DNA of 64,000 nucleotides from NCBI RefSeq assembly GCF_002796605.1, contig NZ_CP024923.1, positions 2,645,001-2,709,000 of the forward strand, given 5' to 3'. The notes beneath the pieces were generated by a model. That model did no database searches and was not told the DNA's origin. It saw only the letters and a list, made by a program, of their open reading frames with translations. Origin of the DNA: Sphingomonas psychrotolerans (GTDB taxonomy: Bacteria; Pseudomonadota; Alphaproteobacteria; Sphingomonadales; Sphingomonadaceae). How positions within the stretch are numbered: position 1 is the stretch's first letter; every line of letters starts with the position of its first letter. Position numbers and translations under genes: made by a program. Shown here piece after piece: positions 35,428-44,080 of the stretch.

Positions 35428-36090
35428 ATGAACTATTGGAAGGTGCTCGCTGCTGCGCTCATCACGCCGCTCGCGCTTGCCGCGTGCCTGCTACTTCCTG
35501 GTAAATTTCAGTCGACCCTGACGATCCATGCGGATCGCAGCTTTAGCTACGCATACAAGGGCGAGATCATCGCCACCGATGCGCTCGAGACGACATCGGC
35601 AGAGAATTTCACCGATGACGGGACGGTTCCCGACCCCACTGAAGCGGCGGCCGAGAAGGCGCGGAAGGAAGCCGTATTTCGAGAAGTCGCTGCAAAGATG
35701 GCCAAGGAAACGGGCTATCGCAGCGTGGCATATCGGGGCGACGGCGTGTTCGATGTCGACTACGAAATCTCGGGCAAGCTGACCCACAATTTCGTCTTCC
35801 CGTACAATCAGGACGCGAAGATGATCTTCCCCTTCTTCGCGATCGAGCTTCGCGGCAAGGACTTGGTCCGCGTCCAGGCGCCGGGCTTCGCCGCGCGACA
35901 GGGTCCGGACCACGACGGCAGCAATTCCCGCCTCGACGGCACCTTCACGCTGATCACCGACGCCGAGATCGTCAGCCAGAACCATGCGGATGGCGCAAGG
36001 CCGAGCGGCGGAAACAATACGATCCGCTGGAAGGTCACGCCCGATACCGACATCGCCCCGACGGTGGTGCTGAAGGTCGAGGCGCTCTAA
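35428..36090 (+). CDS. Predicted lipoprotein, unknown function
   Basis: A 220-residue protein with a lipoprotein leader (KVLAAALITPLALAAC, Cys20). The mature part reads as beta-rich, with HADRSFSYAYKGEIIATDAL near its start and NNTIRWKVTPDTDIAPTVVL at its end. The general layout resembles LppM-type lipoproteins, but I cannot name the family. ATG at 35428 follows GAGGGGAGA. It lies 17 bases after rlmB and converges on the ferredoxin gene. Confidence 0.7.
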   Translation: MNYWKVLAAALITPLALAACLLLPGKFQSTLTIHADRSFSYAYKGEIIATDALETTSAENFTDDGTVPDPTEAAAEKARKEAVFREVAAKMAKETGYRSVAYRGDGVFDVDYEISGKLTHNFVFPYNQDAKMIFPFFAIELRGKDLVRVQAPGFAARQGPDHDGSNSRLDGTFTLITDAEIVSQNHADGARPSGGNNTIRWKVTPDTDIAPTVVLKVEAL

Positions 36091-36096
36091 CCCTCG

Positions 36097-36414
36097 TCAA
36101 TCCTCCGCGGCGATCGTAATCCGCAAGCCGTCCAGCGCATTGGTGAACTGCACCTGGCACGACAGGCGCGAACGCTCGTCGCGATCCGAGGAGCTGTCGA
36201 GCAGATCGTTCTCGTCCTCGCTCATCGGCGGCAGTTTGGCCGCAAATTCCGGATCGACATGGATATGGCAAGTCGCGCAACTGCAGCAGCCGCCGCAGAT
36301 CGCGAGCAACTCATCGAAGCCGCTGTCGCGGATCACTTCCATCACGCTGAGGCCCGCATCGCCCATGACTTCGCGTTCTTCCCCTTCCCTGGTGACGACG
36401 ATAAGCTTGGGCAT
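36097..36414 (-). CDS. 2Fe-2S ferredoxin (adrenodoxin type)
   Basis: A 105-residue [2Fe-2S] electron carrier. The cluster ligands appear as CGGCCSCATCH plus a final Cys in SRLSCQVQFT, the adrenodoxin/Isc-ferredoxin spacing. It lies alone, not in an isc operon, and is transcribed away from an AlkA-like glycosylase 63 bases off. In sphingomonads such ferredoxins often serve P450s or Fe-S assembly; a link to the P450 at 42845 is speculative, as that enzyme may be peroxide-driven. Confidence 0.93.
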   Translation of the reverse strand: MPKLIVVTREGEEREVMGDAGLSVMEVIRDSGFDELLAICGGCCSCATCHIHVDPEFAAKLPPMSEDENDLLDSSSDRDERSRLSCQVQFTNALDGLRITIAAED

Positions 36415-36477
36415 GCAATCCTCCTTGGTCGGCCGTGTCCATGCCGCCGAAGCCCCCTCGATTCAAGGATATCGGCC

Positions 36478-37101
36478 ATGGGCCTGAGCGAAACCCGGCT
36501 CAAGGAGTCGATCGACGCACTGATCGAGGTCGAGCCCGCCTTTGCCGCGGCGCTCGAGCGCGCCGGCTATCCCCCGCCGCGAATCCGCGATCGCGGCTAC
36601 GAGACCTTGCTGCGCACCATCATCGGCCAGCAGGTCAGCGTCGCCGCGGCGCAATCGATCTGGAACAAGCTCGCGGCCGCTTTGGGCAACCTGACCGATC
36701 CGGACACCGTCGCGAACGCATCGGACGAGACGCTGCGCGCCGTCGGCCTGTCGCGCCAGAAAGTGAGCTATGCCCGCAGCCTTGCCGAGGAAGTGACCAG
36801 CGGGCGGCTCGATCTCGCCAATCTCCCCGACGACGACGAGGAGGCGGTCGCGGCGCTCACCCGGATCAAGGGCATCGGCCGCTGGTCCGCCGAGATCTAT
36901 CTGCTGTTCGCCGAGGGGCGTCCGGACATCTGGCCGGCGGGCGACCTCGCGGTGCAGATCGAGATCGGCCGCATCCTCGGCCATGCCGAGCGGCCCTCGG
37001 AAAAGCTGCTGCGCGCATGGTCGGCGCCGTGGAGCCCGCACCGGGGGGCCGCGGCGATCTTCGCGTGGCACCATTACAAGATCGACATGGAGGTGATCTG
37101 A
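36478..37101 (+). CDS. DNA-3-methyladenine glycosylase family (AlkA-like)
   Basis: Base-excision DNA glycosylase of the HhH-GPD superfamily, 207 residues. The helix-hairpin-helix is LTRIKGIGRWSAEIYLLFAE, followed by the catalytic aspartate in WPAGDLAVQIEIG. FETLLRTIIGQQVS-type LLRTIIGQQVSVAAAQSIW is the standard AlkA helix. It lacks the N-terminal AlkA domain, matching the short bacterial forms. The start is ATG at 36478; the frame is open upstream but antisense to ferredoxin. Confidence 0.92.
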   Translation: MGLSETRLKESIDALIEVEPAFAAALERAGYPPPRIRDRGYETLLRTIIGQQVSVAAAQSIWNKLAAALGNLTDPDTVANASDETLRAVGLSRQKVSYARSLAEEVTSGRLDLANLPDDDEEAVAALTRIKGIGRWSAEIYLLFAEGRPDIWPAGDLAVQIEIGRILGHAERPSEKLLRAWSAPWSPHRGAAAIFAWHHYKIDMEVI

Positions 37102-37131
37102 GGGGGCCTGATCGCTTCCCTAATGCGCAGT

Positions 37132-37200
37132 GCTCCTGCGAAGGCAGGAGCCTAGGGTAGCTGCGTACTCCGTCATCCTGGGCTCCTGCTTTCGCAGGAG
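37132..37200. repeat. Dispersed inverted repeat
   Basis: Two copies of a short hairpin in opposite orientation: GCTCCTGCGAAGGCAGGAGC at 37132-37151 and GGCTCCTGCTTTCGCAGGAG at 37181-37200. They can also pair with each other. Lies between convergent glycosylase and fructokinase genes. The same GCTCCTGCGAAAGCAGGAGC unit recurs at 42807-42830. Confidence 0.65.
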
Positions 37201-37219
37201 AACGAGCGGAAGATGTGGG

Positions 37220-38113
37220 CTAGGTCCCCATTGCCCCCATCCCCACTGCCAGCGCCCCGAGCGGTCCCGCCATCGCGCCGAGCCCGGGCGGTCCCAGCCG
37301 CGCCTCCAGTTCCCTGGCATAGCCGATCAGCGAGCCATAGCCGCCGAGGCTCTCCGCCAGCCGTGCACGCAGCCGCGGGAACAGGTGCTCGCGGGCGGTA
37401 ATCACGCCGCCGCCGATCGCGATCCGCTCGGGCGCCGCGACGGTGACGAGATTGTGGAGCAGCCCGCCCAAATCGTGGACGAACAGATCCCATTCGGGCC
37501 CGTCGTGCGGCAGTTCCTTGCCCGGGCAGCCGAAACGCTCGGCCAGCGCGGGCCCCGAGATCAGCCCTTCGACGCAGTCGCCGTGAAAGCGGCACCAGCC
37601 GGCATATTCGTCGCCCGGCGCGCGCGGCACGCGCATATGCCCCGCCTCGCCGTGCGCCACGCCCTGCACCGGCCGGCCCCCGGCGATCAGCCCGACGCCA
37701 ACCCCCGTGCCGATGGTGATATAGGCATGCGTCGTCAGACCCTGCGCTGCCCCCCAGCGCGCCTCGGCCAGCGCCGCGCCGTTGACGTCGGTCTGAAAGC
37801 CGATCGGCCGGCCGTAGCGCCGCTCGAGCCGGCGCACGAGATCGGTGCCGGTCCAGCCCGGCTTGGTGGTCGCAGTGATCGCGCCGAAATCAGCCGCAAC
37901 GGAGTCGAGCTGGAGCGGGCCGAAGCTGGCGATGCCGATCGCGTCGAACGTCCACTCGTCCAGTGCCGCCTCGATCGCGGCCAGCGTCGCCTCCGGGTCG
38001 GTCGTCGGAATCGTCCGCTGCGCGCGGACATCGTCGGGGCCGGTTCCCAGCAATGCGATACATTTGGTCCCGCCGAGTTCGATCCCGGCGATCAACGGAA
38101 CAGTAGAAGCCAT
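37220..38113 (-). CDS. ROK family fructokinase
   Basis: ATP-dependent sugar kinase of 297 residues. It shows the ROK N-terminal phosphate motif GIELGGTKCIALLG, DVNGAALAEARWGAAQG, the GTGVGVGLIAGG loop, and the zinc site WCRFHGDCVEGLISGPA, which resembles the HGDCLEG motif of Bacillus and ScrK-type fructokinases. Cytoplasmic, producing fructose 6-phosphate. It lies 136 bases downstream of a large TonB receptor on the same strand; together they suggest uptake and phosphorylation of sucrose or another fructoside. Confidence 0.9.
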   Translation of the reverse strand: MASTVPLIAGIELGGTKCIALLGTGPDDVRAQRTIPTTDPEATLAAIEAALDEWTFDAIGIASFGPLQLDSVAADFGAITATTKPGWTGTDLVRRLERRYGRPIGFQTDVNGAALAEARWGAAQGLTTHAYITIGTGVGVGLIAGGRPVQGVAHGEAGHMRVPRAPGDEYAGWCRFHGDCVEGLISGPALAERFGCPGKELPHDGPEWDLFVHDLGGLLHNLVTVAAPERIAIGGGVITAREHLFPRLRARLAESLGGYGSLIGYARELEARLGPPGLGAMAGPLGALAVGMGAMGT

Positions 38114-38249
38114 GACATGCCCGGTAGCTCAGTCGATAGCCGGGGGAAAGCGAGGACGAAAAAGGCCGCCCGAAAGCGGCCAGTTCGCGGACAGCAAACG
38201 GACAGCGGCGCCGGGGGAAATACCGGCGGCCGCGCCCCTTCTCCGCGGC

Positions 38250-41200
38250 TCAGAACCGGCCGCGGAGCCCGATCATCACCTGGCGGCCGGGCTCGTAGAG
38301 CGTGTAGGCCGCATTCTCGAACTGGAAATAACTCCGCTGCTGCGCCTTGGTCAGGTTGATCACGTCGAGAGTGAGCTGCGGTGCCCATTTGACGTCGAAC
38401 AGATCGGCGAAGTCGACGCTCGCGGTCAGATCGAACTGCTGATAATCGTCCGAATAGAAGCGGGCGAGGGCGATGCCGTTCTGGTTCGGGTCCGACGAGA
38501 CCGAGCCGCGCTGGAACGTGGTCGACAGCCGCACGCTCAACCCGTTCTGCTCGTAATAGCCGGTGATGTTGTACGTCACCGGCGACACGCCCACCGCCAC
38601 CGCCGGCGCCGCACCCGAACCGGTCTGTTCGATCAGCGTCAGATTGGCGTTGAAGCCGAAGCCGTTGATTCCAAGATAGCGCCCGAGCAGGAAATCGAGC
38701 GGCTGGACCCAGGTCGCCTCGAGCCCGTTGACTTTGAGCGTGCCGCTCGCGTTGACCTGTTGTTGCAGGGTGATGTTGGCGGCGGCGGGGCCGCCCCGCG
38801 CAGTGATCGCCGCCTGCTGGGTCGCCGAGAGCGTGTCATAGGTGATGCCGAACGGCGCCAGCGTCGAGAATGGCGCGGTCGTCGTGCTGTTGACCGTGAA
38901 TCCGGTCAGCGCCTTGCGGAACGCAGTGAAGCCGACATAGCCTTCCTGCCCGGTATAATATTCGAAGCCCAGGTCGAAGTTGGTCGACAGATAGGGGTTG
39001 AGCGCCGGATTGCCGATCGTCGCCGCGTCCGCCGATGGCGACGTGAAGCTCAGCCCCGGCAGCATCGTGTTCGGGTTCGGCCGCGTCATCGTCCGCGATG
39101 CGGCGGCGCGTACCACGGCGTTTTCGGTGATGTGGAACGCGGCGCTGCCGGAGGGCAACCAATTGTCATAATCGCTCTCGGTGTAGAGGACGCTCACCAC
39201 GTTCGGGTAGCACGAGCCGTCGCGCGGATTGCCGGTGCCGGGGCAGGCATTGGGCAGCGGGCCGGCGCCATCGGGATCGGTGCCGTTGCGCGGATCGGTG
39301 ACCGACACGCGTCCGCCGATCGTCTGGTTGGTCCGGACATAGCGCAAGCCGACATTATAGTTGATGCGCCCGCCGGCGAGCGACGTATCGCCGTTGAGCT
39401 CGGCATAAAGGCCAAGCGACTTCTCGCGGACATAGCCGCCATTGGCCCCGGTGTTCGCCGATCCGGCCTCCGGCGCGCTGTCGTGGAACGCGTCGTAATT
39501 GGAAGCGGCCTTGAAGCGCTCCCAGTCGACCGTGACGAACCCGCTCGAGGTCGGCCGCAGGAAGCTCGGCACTTGCGCGTTCGAGATCAGCGACCCGGCA
39601 TAAGTGACCGGGCCGGTCTGCCCGGCGGTGAAGCCGGTGCCGAAAGCCGGATAGGTCGGATAGCCGGCAGGCGCGGCGCCTGGCTGGACCAGACCGTTGC
39701 ACGGCGGCTGAGTGTTTGGCCCCGGCACGAACACGCTGGGCCGGTTGCCGCAGACTGCGTTCTGCCATGCCTGACTGTTGTCGAAGGCGCTGATCCGGCG
39801 CGAGACGTCGTCATAGGCGGCGCCGGCGCGGAAGTTGAAGGCGGCATCGCCCCAGGTCAAATTGCCGCGAACGCCCTTGGTCTCGGTCTTGCGGCGCTCG
39901 TCCTGAATGTTCACGCGCCCGCCGGGCCAGCCAAAATTGGCAGGATTGTTCAAGTCGATATTGGTGCCGATCACCGGCATGTTGCCGTCTTGATTGTCAT
40001 AGGTGACCGTGACCCCCGAACTCGCCGGGGTGATCACCAGCACCGTCGGCGATTCGCGGTGAAAATCGCTCTTGGTGTAATTGCCTTGGATGTCGAGCTT
40101 CAGCCTGTCGTTGAATTCGAACTCGAGCCCCGGATTGACGCCCCAGAACTTCACCGTCTCCAGATGCGGGCGATATTCGAGGAAGAATTGCGCGTTGGCA
40201 TAGGTGCCGCCAGTCACCACGCATCCCGTAGCGCAATCACTTCGGTCATAGGTGGTGTTGAGCGGGATCATCGCGCCGTTACGTCCCACCCAGTTCATGT
40301 CCACGCGCTCGAGCTGGTTGTCTTTCCAGCCGTACATCGCGTCGACATAAGCGTGGAAATTCTCGCCTTTATATTCGAGGCTGGCGATCGCGTTGATCCG
40401 GTCCTTGGTGCCTTCCTCGAACATCGGCCGGCCGAGGCGGGGGATGATGCCGTTGTCGATCTGCTGGATCGTGGCGCCCGGATTGCGCGCGAGCAGCAAG
40501 TCCTGGTTTACGGATGCGCCCGCCGTGAGGCCATTGCCGGCATTCGCCGGAACCGTTCCGGGGATCGTCCAATTGCCCCCGCCGGTACTGTTGCAGCTGG
40601 CATTGTTGGCGCGGCACTGGGACGCGGCGATCTGCGCGGGCGTCGGCACATTCTGGACCCCGCCGGTCGTCCCCGCGATGCTGTTGGGGGTGCTCAGGTT
40701 CGGGTTTGTCCAGCCGATCGTCTCGAAGCCGGTGGTGCGCACCTGATTGTGCACGCCGGCGACGCCGAGAAGGATGCCGAAATCGCCCATCGTCGTGCTG
40801 GCGAGCAGCGAGCCGCGATAGCCCCATTTGTCCGAATTGGTGTTTTTGGTCAGCTGCGCGCCATAAGTGACGCGAGTGCCTTCGCGGTCGAACGGGCGCG
40901 CGCTGCGCATGTTGACGGTGCCCGCGGCGCCACCTTCGATCATGCTCGCCATGCCGCTCTTGTTGACCGTCAGCGAAGTGAACAATTCGGTGGGGAACAG
41001 GTCGAGATCAACTTCGCGGTTGGTGTTCTGCGAGTCGGTCCGGCCGGTGGAGGCAACGGCAACGGGCGCGCCGTTGAGCAGCACCTTGGTGAAATTGGTG
41101 CCGAGGCCGCGGATCGCGATGCTCAGCCCCTCGCCGGTCACTTCGCGGCTGATCGTCACGCCGGGAATGCGATTGAAGCTCTCAGCGATGTTGGTGTCGG

Positions 41201-41471
41201 GGAACTTGCCGATGTCTTCTGCGAAGATCGTGTCGCTGAAGCCGGTCGAGTTCTTCTTGGCGTTGGTCGAGCTCTCGAGGCTGGCGCGGTACCCGCTGAC
41301 GACGATCTCGTCATTCGGGTCGGCGACCGTCTCTGCGGAGCTGCCGGGCGGGTCCTGCGGATCAGCCGGCGCAGTCTGCGCCAGCGCGGGCCAGGCGGCT
41401 CCGGCGAGCAGGATCGCGGCGAACGCGGCGGTGCGGCGCGTGGAATGACGGCGTGCAGTGCGAGTGTCCAT
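38250..41471 (-). CDS. TonB-dependent receptor (carbohydrate type)
   Basis: Outer-membrane active transporter of 1073 residues. Signal peptide ends near ALAQ (residue 32); the TonB-box region is DEIVVSGYRASLESS; the plug contains AEDIGKFPDTNIAESFNRIP and LGTNFTKVLLNG; the 22-strand barrel ends in the aromatic residue of GLRGRF. The DEIVV...ASLESS and plug type is that of Caulobacter/Sphingomonas carbohydrate receptors. A LacI-type operator lies 54 bases upstream and a fructokinase follows, so a fructose-containing sugar is the likely cargo; this is inference. Confidence 0.93.
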   Translation of the reverse strand: MDTRTARRHSTRRTAAFAAILLAGAAWPALAQTAPADPQDPPGSSAETVADPNDEIVVSGYRASLESSTNAKKNSTGFSDTIFAEDIGKFPDTNIAESFNRIPGVTISREVTGEGLSIAIRGLGTNFTKVLLNGAPVAVASTGRTDSQNTNREVDLDLFPTELFTSLTVNKSGMASMIEGGAAGTVNMRSARPFDREGTRVTYGAQLTKNTNSDKWGYRGSLLASTTMGDFGILLGVAGVHNQVRTTGFETIGWTNPNLSTPNSIAGTTGGVQNVPTPAQIAASQCRANNASCNSTGGGNWTIPGTVPANAGNGLTAGASVNQDLLLARNPGATIQQIDNGIIPRLGRPMFEEGTKDRINAIASLEYKGENFHAYVDAMYGWKDNQLERVDMNWVGRNGAMIPLNTTYDRSDCATGCVVTGGTYANAQFFLEYRPHLETVKFWGVNPGLEFEFNDRLKLDIQGNYTKSDFHRESPTVLVITPASSGVTVTYDNQDGNMPVIGTNIDLNNPANFGWPGGRVNIQDERRKTETKGVRGNLTWGDAAFNFRAGAAYDDVSRRISAFDNSQAWQNAVCGNRPSVFVPGPNTQPPCNGLVQPGAAPAGYPTYPAFGTGFTAGQTGPVTYAGSLISNAQVPSFLRPTSSGFVTVDWERFKAASNYDAFHDSAPEAGSANTGANGGYVREKSLGLYAELNGDTSLAGGRINYNVGLRYVRTNQTIGGRVSVTDPRNGTDPDGAGPLPNACPGTGNPRDGSCYPNVVSVLYTESDYDNWLPSGSAAFHITENAVVRAAASRTMTRPNPNTMLPGLSFTSPSADAATIGNPALNPYLSTNFDLGFEYYTGQEGYVGFTAFRKALTGFTVNSTTTAPFSTLAPFGITYDTLSATQQAAITARGGPAAANITLQQQVNASGTLKVNGLEATWVQPLDFLLGRYLGINGFGFNANLTLIEQTGSGAAPAVAVGVSPVTYNITGYYEQNGLSVRLSTTFQRGSVSSDPNQNGIALARFYSDDYQQFDLTASVDFADLFDVKWAPQLTLDVINLTKAQQRSYFQFENAAYTLYEPGRQVMIGLRGRF

Positions 41472-41524
41472 TTGTCCCCTCCATGGGCCTCTTGCGGGCC
41501 GTATTCACCGCCTCGGTGGATCCG

Positions 41525-41540
41525 ATGTTAGCGGTCACAT
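41525..41540. promoter_or_regulatory. LacI-type operator candidate
   Basis: ATGTTAGCGGTCACAT matches the inverted pattern ATGTnAnC-GnTnACAT (12 of 16 positions symmetric). It lies 54 bases upstream of the TonB receptor start. Related to the better palindrome at 11639-11654. Confidence 0.5.
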
Positions 41541-41759
41541 AGGGCTATGCCTCGCCTTGCGGGCTGTCAACTCATACATTTGAGTACCAAGTCTTTTCAA
41601 GCGGTCCAGATACTTACCGCTTTGCAGCAATGAGCAGCTGCCGCGGCACGAGATCTGCGCCCGAATATTTCCGAATCGTGTCGGCGCTGAACGCGTGGAC
41701 CATTGCCGAGAGACGGGCGCGATGACATCTGCGCGGTGCGACCTCATCCGGAGTCACCC

Positions 41760-42794
41760 ATGCGCTACAACCAGCTCGGCCGTACCGGCCTGATCGTCTC
41801 CGAACTCTGCCTCGGCACCATGACCTTCGGCGGCAGCGACGGCAGCATGTGGGGCACGATCGGCCAGCTCGAGCAGAACGAGGCCGGCACATTGATCAAT
41901 GCGGCGCTCGATGCCGGGATCAACTTCCTCGACACCGCCAATGTCTATGCCGAGGGTCGCTCCGAGATGATCCTCGGCCAGTCGCTGAAGACGCTGGGTA
42001 TCCGCCGTGAGGAGGTGGTGATCGCCACCAAGGTGGTCGGCCGGATGCACCCCGGGCCCAACGGCGCCGGTGCCTCGCGTGGGCACATCCACGATCAGGT
42101 CGAGGCAAGCCTCGCACGGCTCCAGACCGACCATATCGACCTGTATCAGATCCACGGGTTCGACGCGGCGACTCCGATCGAGGAGACGCTGTACGCGCTC
42201 GACAGCCTCGTGCGGCGCGGGGTGGTACGGTATATTGGCCTGTCCAACTGGGCGGCATGGCAGGTTGCCAAGGCAGTCGGCATCGCCGAGGCGAAGCGCT
42301 ACGCACCGATCGCCTCGCTACAGGCCTATTACACCCTCGCCGGGCGCGATCTCGAGCGCGAGGTGATCCCGATGCTCCAGTCCGAAGGTGTCGGCCTGAT
42401 GGTGTGGAGCCCGCTCGCCGGTGGCTTCCTGTCGGGCAAATATTCGCGCGAAGGCGAAAACGAAGGCCGCCGAGCAAACTTCGATTTTCCGCCGGTCGAC
42501 AAGGAGCGCGGCTATACGGTGATCGACGTGTTGCGCGAACTGAGCGCGGCGAAGGGACATTCGGTAGCGCAGCTCGCGCTGGGCTGGCTGCTCCACCAGC
42601 CGGCGGTATCGAGCGTGATCGTCGGGGCAAAGCGGCCCGAGCAGCTGGCGGACAATCTCGGCGCGATCGACGTGGCGTTTACCGCCGATGAACTGGCGCG
42701 GCTGGATGCGGCCAGCAAGCTGCCGGCGGAGTATCCCGGCTGGATGCTCGAGCGCCAAGGGGGCTATCGCGGCGCGCCTTCGCCGCGACGGTAA
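41760..42794 (+). CDS. Aldo/keto reductase
   Basis: NADPH-dependent oxidoreductase of the AKR superfamily, 344 residues, (beta/alpha)8 barrel. Catalytic tetrad regions: FLDTANVYAEGRSE (Asp, Tyr), VIATKV (Lys) and LYQIHGFD (His). C-terminal cofactor motif SVIVGAKRPEQLADNL. The sequence resembles the YhdN/Tas-like subgroup acting on aldehydes or keto-sugars; substrate not assignable. ATG at 41760. It converges on the P450 operon with a hairpin between. Confidence 0.92.
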   Translation: MRYNQLGRTGLIVSELCLGTMTFGGSDGSMWGTIGQLEQNEAGTLINAALDAGINFLDTANVYAEGRSEMILGQSLKTLGIRREEVVIATKVVGRMHPGPNGAGASRGHIHDQVEASLARLQTDHIDLYQIHGFDAATPIEETLYALDSLVRRGVVRYIGLSNWAAWQVAKAVGIAEAKRYAPIASLQAYYTLAGRDLEREVIPMLQSEGVGLMVWSPLAGGFLSGKYSREGENEGRRANFDFPPVDKERGYTVIDVLRELSAAKGHSVAQLALGWLLHQPAVSSVIVGAKRPEQLADNLGAIDVAFTADELARLDAASKLPAEYPGWMLERQGGYRGAPSPRR

Positions 42795-42806
42795 TCTACA
42801 GCTTTT

Positions 42807-42830
42807 GTGCTCCTGCGAAAGCAGGAGCAC
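42807..42830. terminator. Perfect hairpin between convergent genes
   Basis: Arms GTGCTCCTGC and GCAGGAGCAC with a GAAA tetraloop, 12 bases after the aldo/keto reductase stop and 14 bases before the P450 stop. It can serve as a bidirectional terminator and is also a member of the dispersed repeat family seen at 37132-37200. Confidence 0.65.
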
Positions 42831-42844
42831 AGGTCGGTCCGCCC

Positions 42845-44080
42845 CTAGCCGTACGTAACCACCAGCCGTTCGGCGAAGGGGCCATTCTTCGTCAACTTGC
42901 CCTCCTTGCCGGACGCGCGGCGCAGGTTCGGCTGCCTCAGCAAAGGCTTGAGCATCAGATGCAGCGTCGCATGGTTGATGTGGCGACCGAAGCATTCGTG
43001 CAGCCCGAAGCCGAAATGCATATAGTCGCTCGCCGGCCGGTTCGGATCGAACAACCGGGGATCGGCGACGCGGCGCGGGTCCATCATCGCTGAGGCGAAA
43101 GCGGCGAGTACCTGCGCGCCGGCCGGGATAGTGACGGCGTGTGAGGTCCCCCTGCCGAGCGTCCAGTCGGTGAGCGCGACGCGCGGCAGCCCCGGCGCGA
43201 GCGGATCAAAGCGCATCGCCTCCAGCACGTAGCGGCGCAGCCGATCGTCATCGCCGGCGCGGGCCGCAGCCTGCGCCTCGGCGAGGACCTTGGGCCGGCG
43301 CAGCAATTGCTCCATTGCCTGCGGCACCACCATCGGCGGCTGGGGCGGCCCGCCGACGATGAAGCCCGTCAGCGAGGTGCGGATGAAATCGTCGCTATAA
43401 GCGGGGTCGCCCGCCGCCTGCAGCGCAAGGCAGCGCGCCAGCACATCGTCCTTGCCGGGCTCGATCCGTCGCCGCGCGATCTCGTTCTGGATGTGCATGC
43501 GCAGCGCCGGGGCGATCTCGTCTACCTCCTTGCGCAGCGCGGGATCATTGCCCTGATCTACGAACTGGAATTCGAACAGCCGCGTCCCCCACACGCGCAG
43601 ATCACCGCCCGGGGGATCGGGCACCCCCAGATAGTCGCCGAGCATCGTGAAGGTCACGCGTCGCACCAAGGTGTCGACCACATCGATCCGGCCGTCCGCC
43701 CCGGCGACGATCTGCTCGCCGAGCGCTTCGGTCTGCGCCGCGAGTTTCGGCACATCCGCAGGGCGTACCACCCGGCGCATCGCATCGGTATCGTGGCGAT
43801 ATTGCTCGGTGTCGGCCATGCCGAGGAAAAAGGGCTGACCGCCCATGATCACGTCGAGATGCGGCTTATAGACCACCCCGAACGCCGGATCGGTGGCGAA
43901 CACTTCGCGGACGTCGTCATAGCGCGAGGTGAGATAGTTGTTGCCCAGCTTCATCACCGGCTTCCAGCGCCGCAGGAAAGTGAAGAAGCCCGGCATCAGC
44001 GCGAACACCACCCGCTGGATCCACGCCTTGAACCCCTTCGGCCCCGGGCGGAGCACGTCGCGCGAGGTGAGGATGCTCAT
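42845..44080 (-). CDS. Cytochrome P450 lacking I-helix acid/alcohol pair
   Basis: Soluble P450 of 411 residues. The heme signature FGFGLHECFGRHI (Cys363) and the ExxR motif EAMR (287-290) are intact. The I-helix, normally (A/G)GxD/E-T, reads GFIVGGPPQPPMVV (239-252): both the acid and the threonine needed for O2 activation are replaced. This change is also seen in P450s that use peroxides or rearrange hydroperoxides. The start overlaps the DyP stop by 4 bases (ATGA), so it is translationally coupled as third gene of the operon. Peroxygenase or hydroperoxide isomerase activity is inference; the substrate is unknown. Confidence 0.92.
   Translation of the reverse strand: MSILTSRDVLRPGPKGFKAWIQRVVFALMPGFFTFLRRWKPVMKLGNNYLTSRYDDVREVFATDPAFGVVYKPHLDVIMGGQPFFLGMADTEQYRHDTDAMRRVVRPADVPKLAAQTEALGEQIVAGADGRIDVVDTLVRRVTFTMLGDYLGVPDPPGGDLRVWGTRLFEFQFVDQGNDPALRKEVDEIAPALRMHIQNEIARRRIEPGKDDVLARCLALQAAGDPAYSDDFIRTSLTGFIVGGPPQPPMVVPQAMEQLLRRPKVLAEAQAAARAGDDDRLRRYVLEAMRFDPLAPGLPRVALTDWTLGRGTSHAVTIPAGAQVLAAFASAMMDPRRVADPRLFDPNRPASDYMHFGFGLHECFGRHINHATLHLMLKPLLRQPNLRRASGKEGKLTKNGPFAERLVVTYG

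Noticed and set aside
37845..41531. Open frame of 1228 codons on the plus strand
   Set aside because: Antisense to the TonB receptor; arginine/valine/isoleucine-rich composition is the usual artefact of a high-GC gene read backwards.
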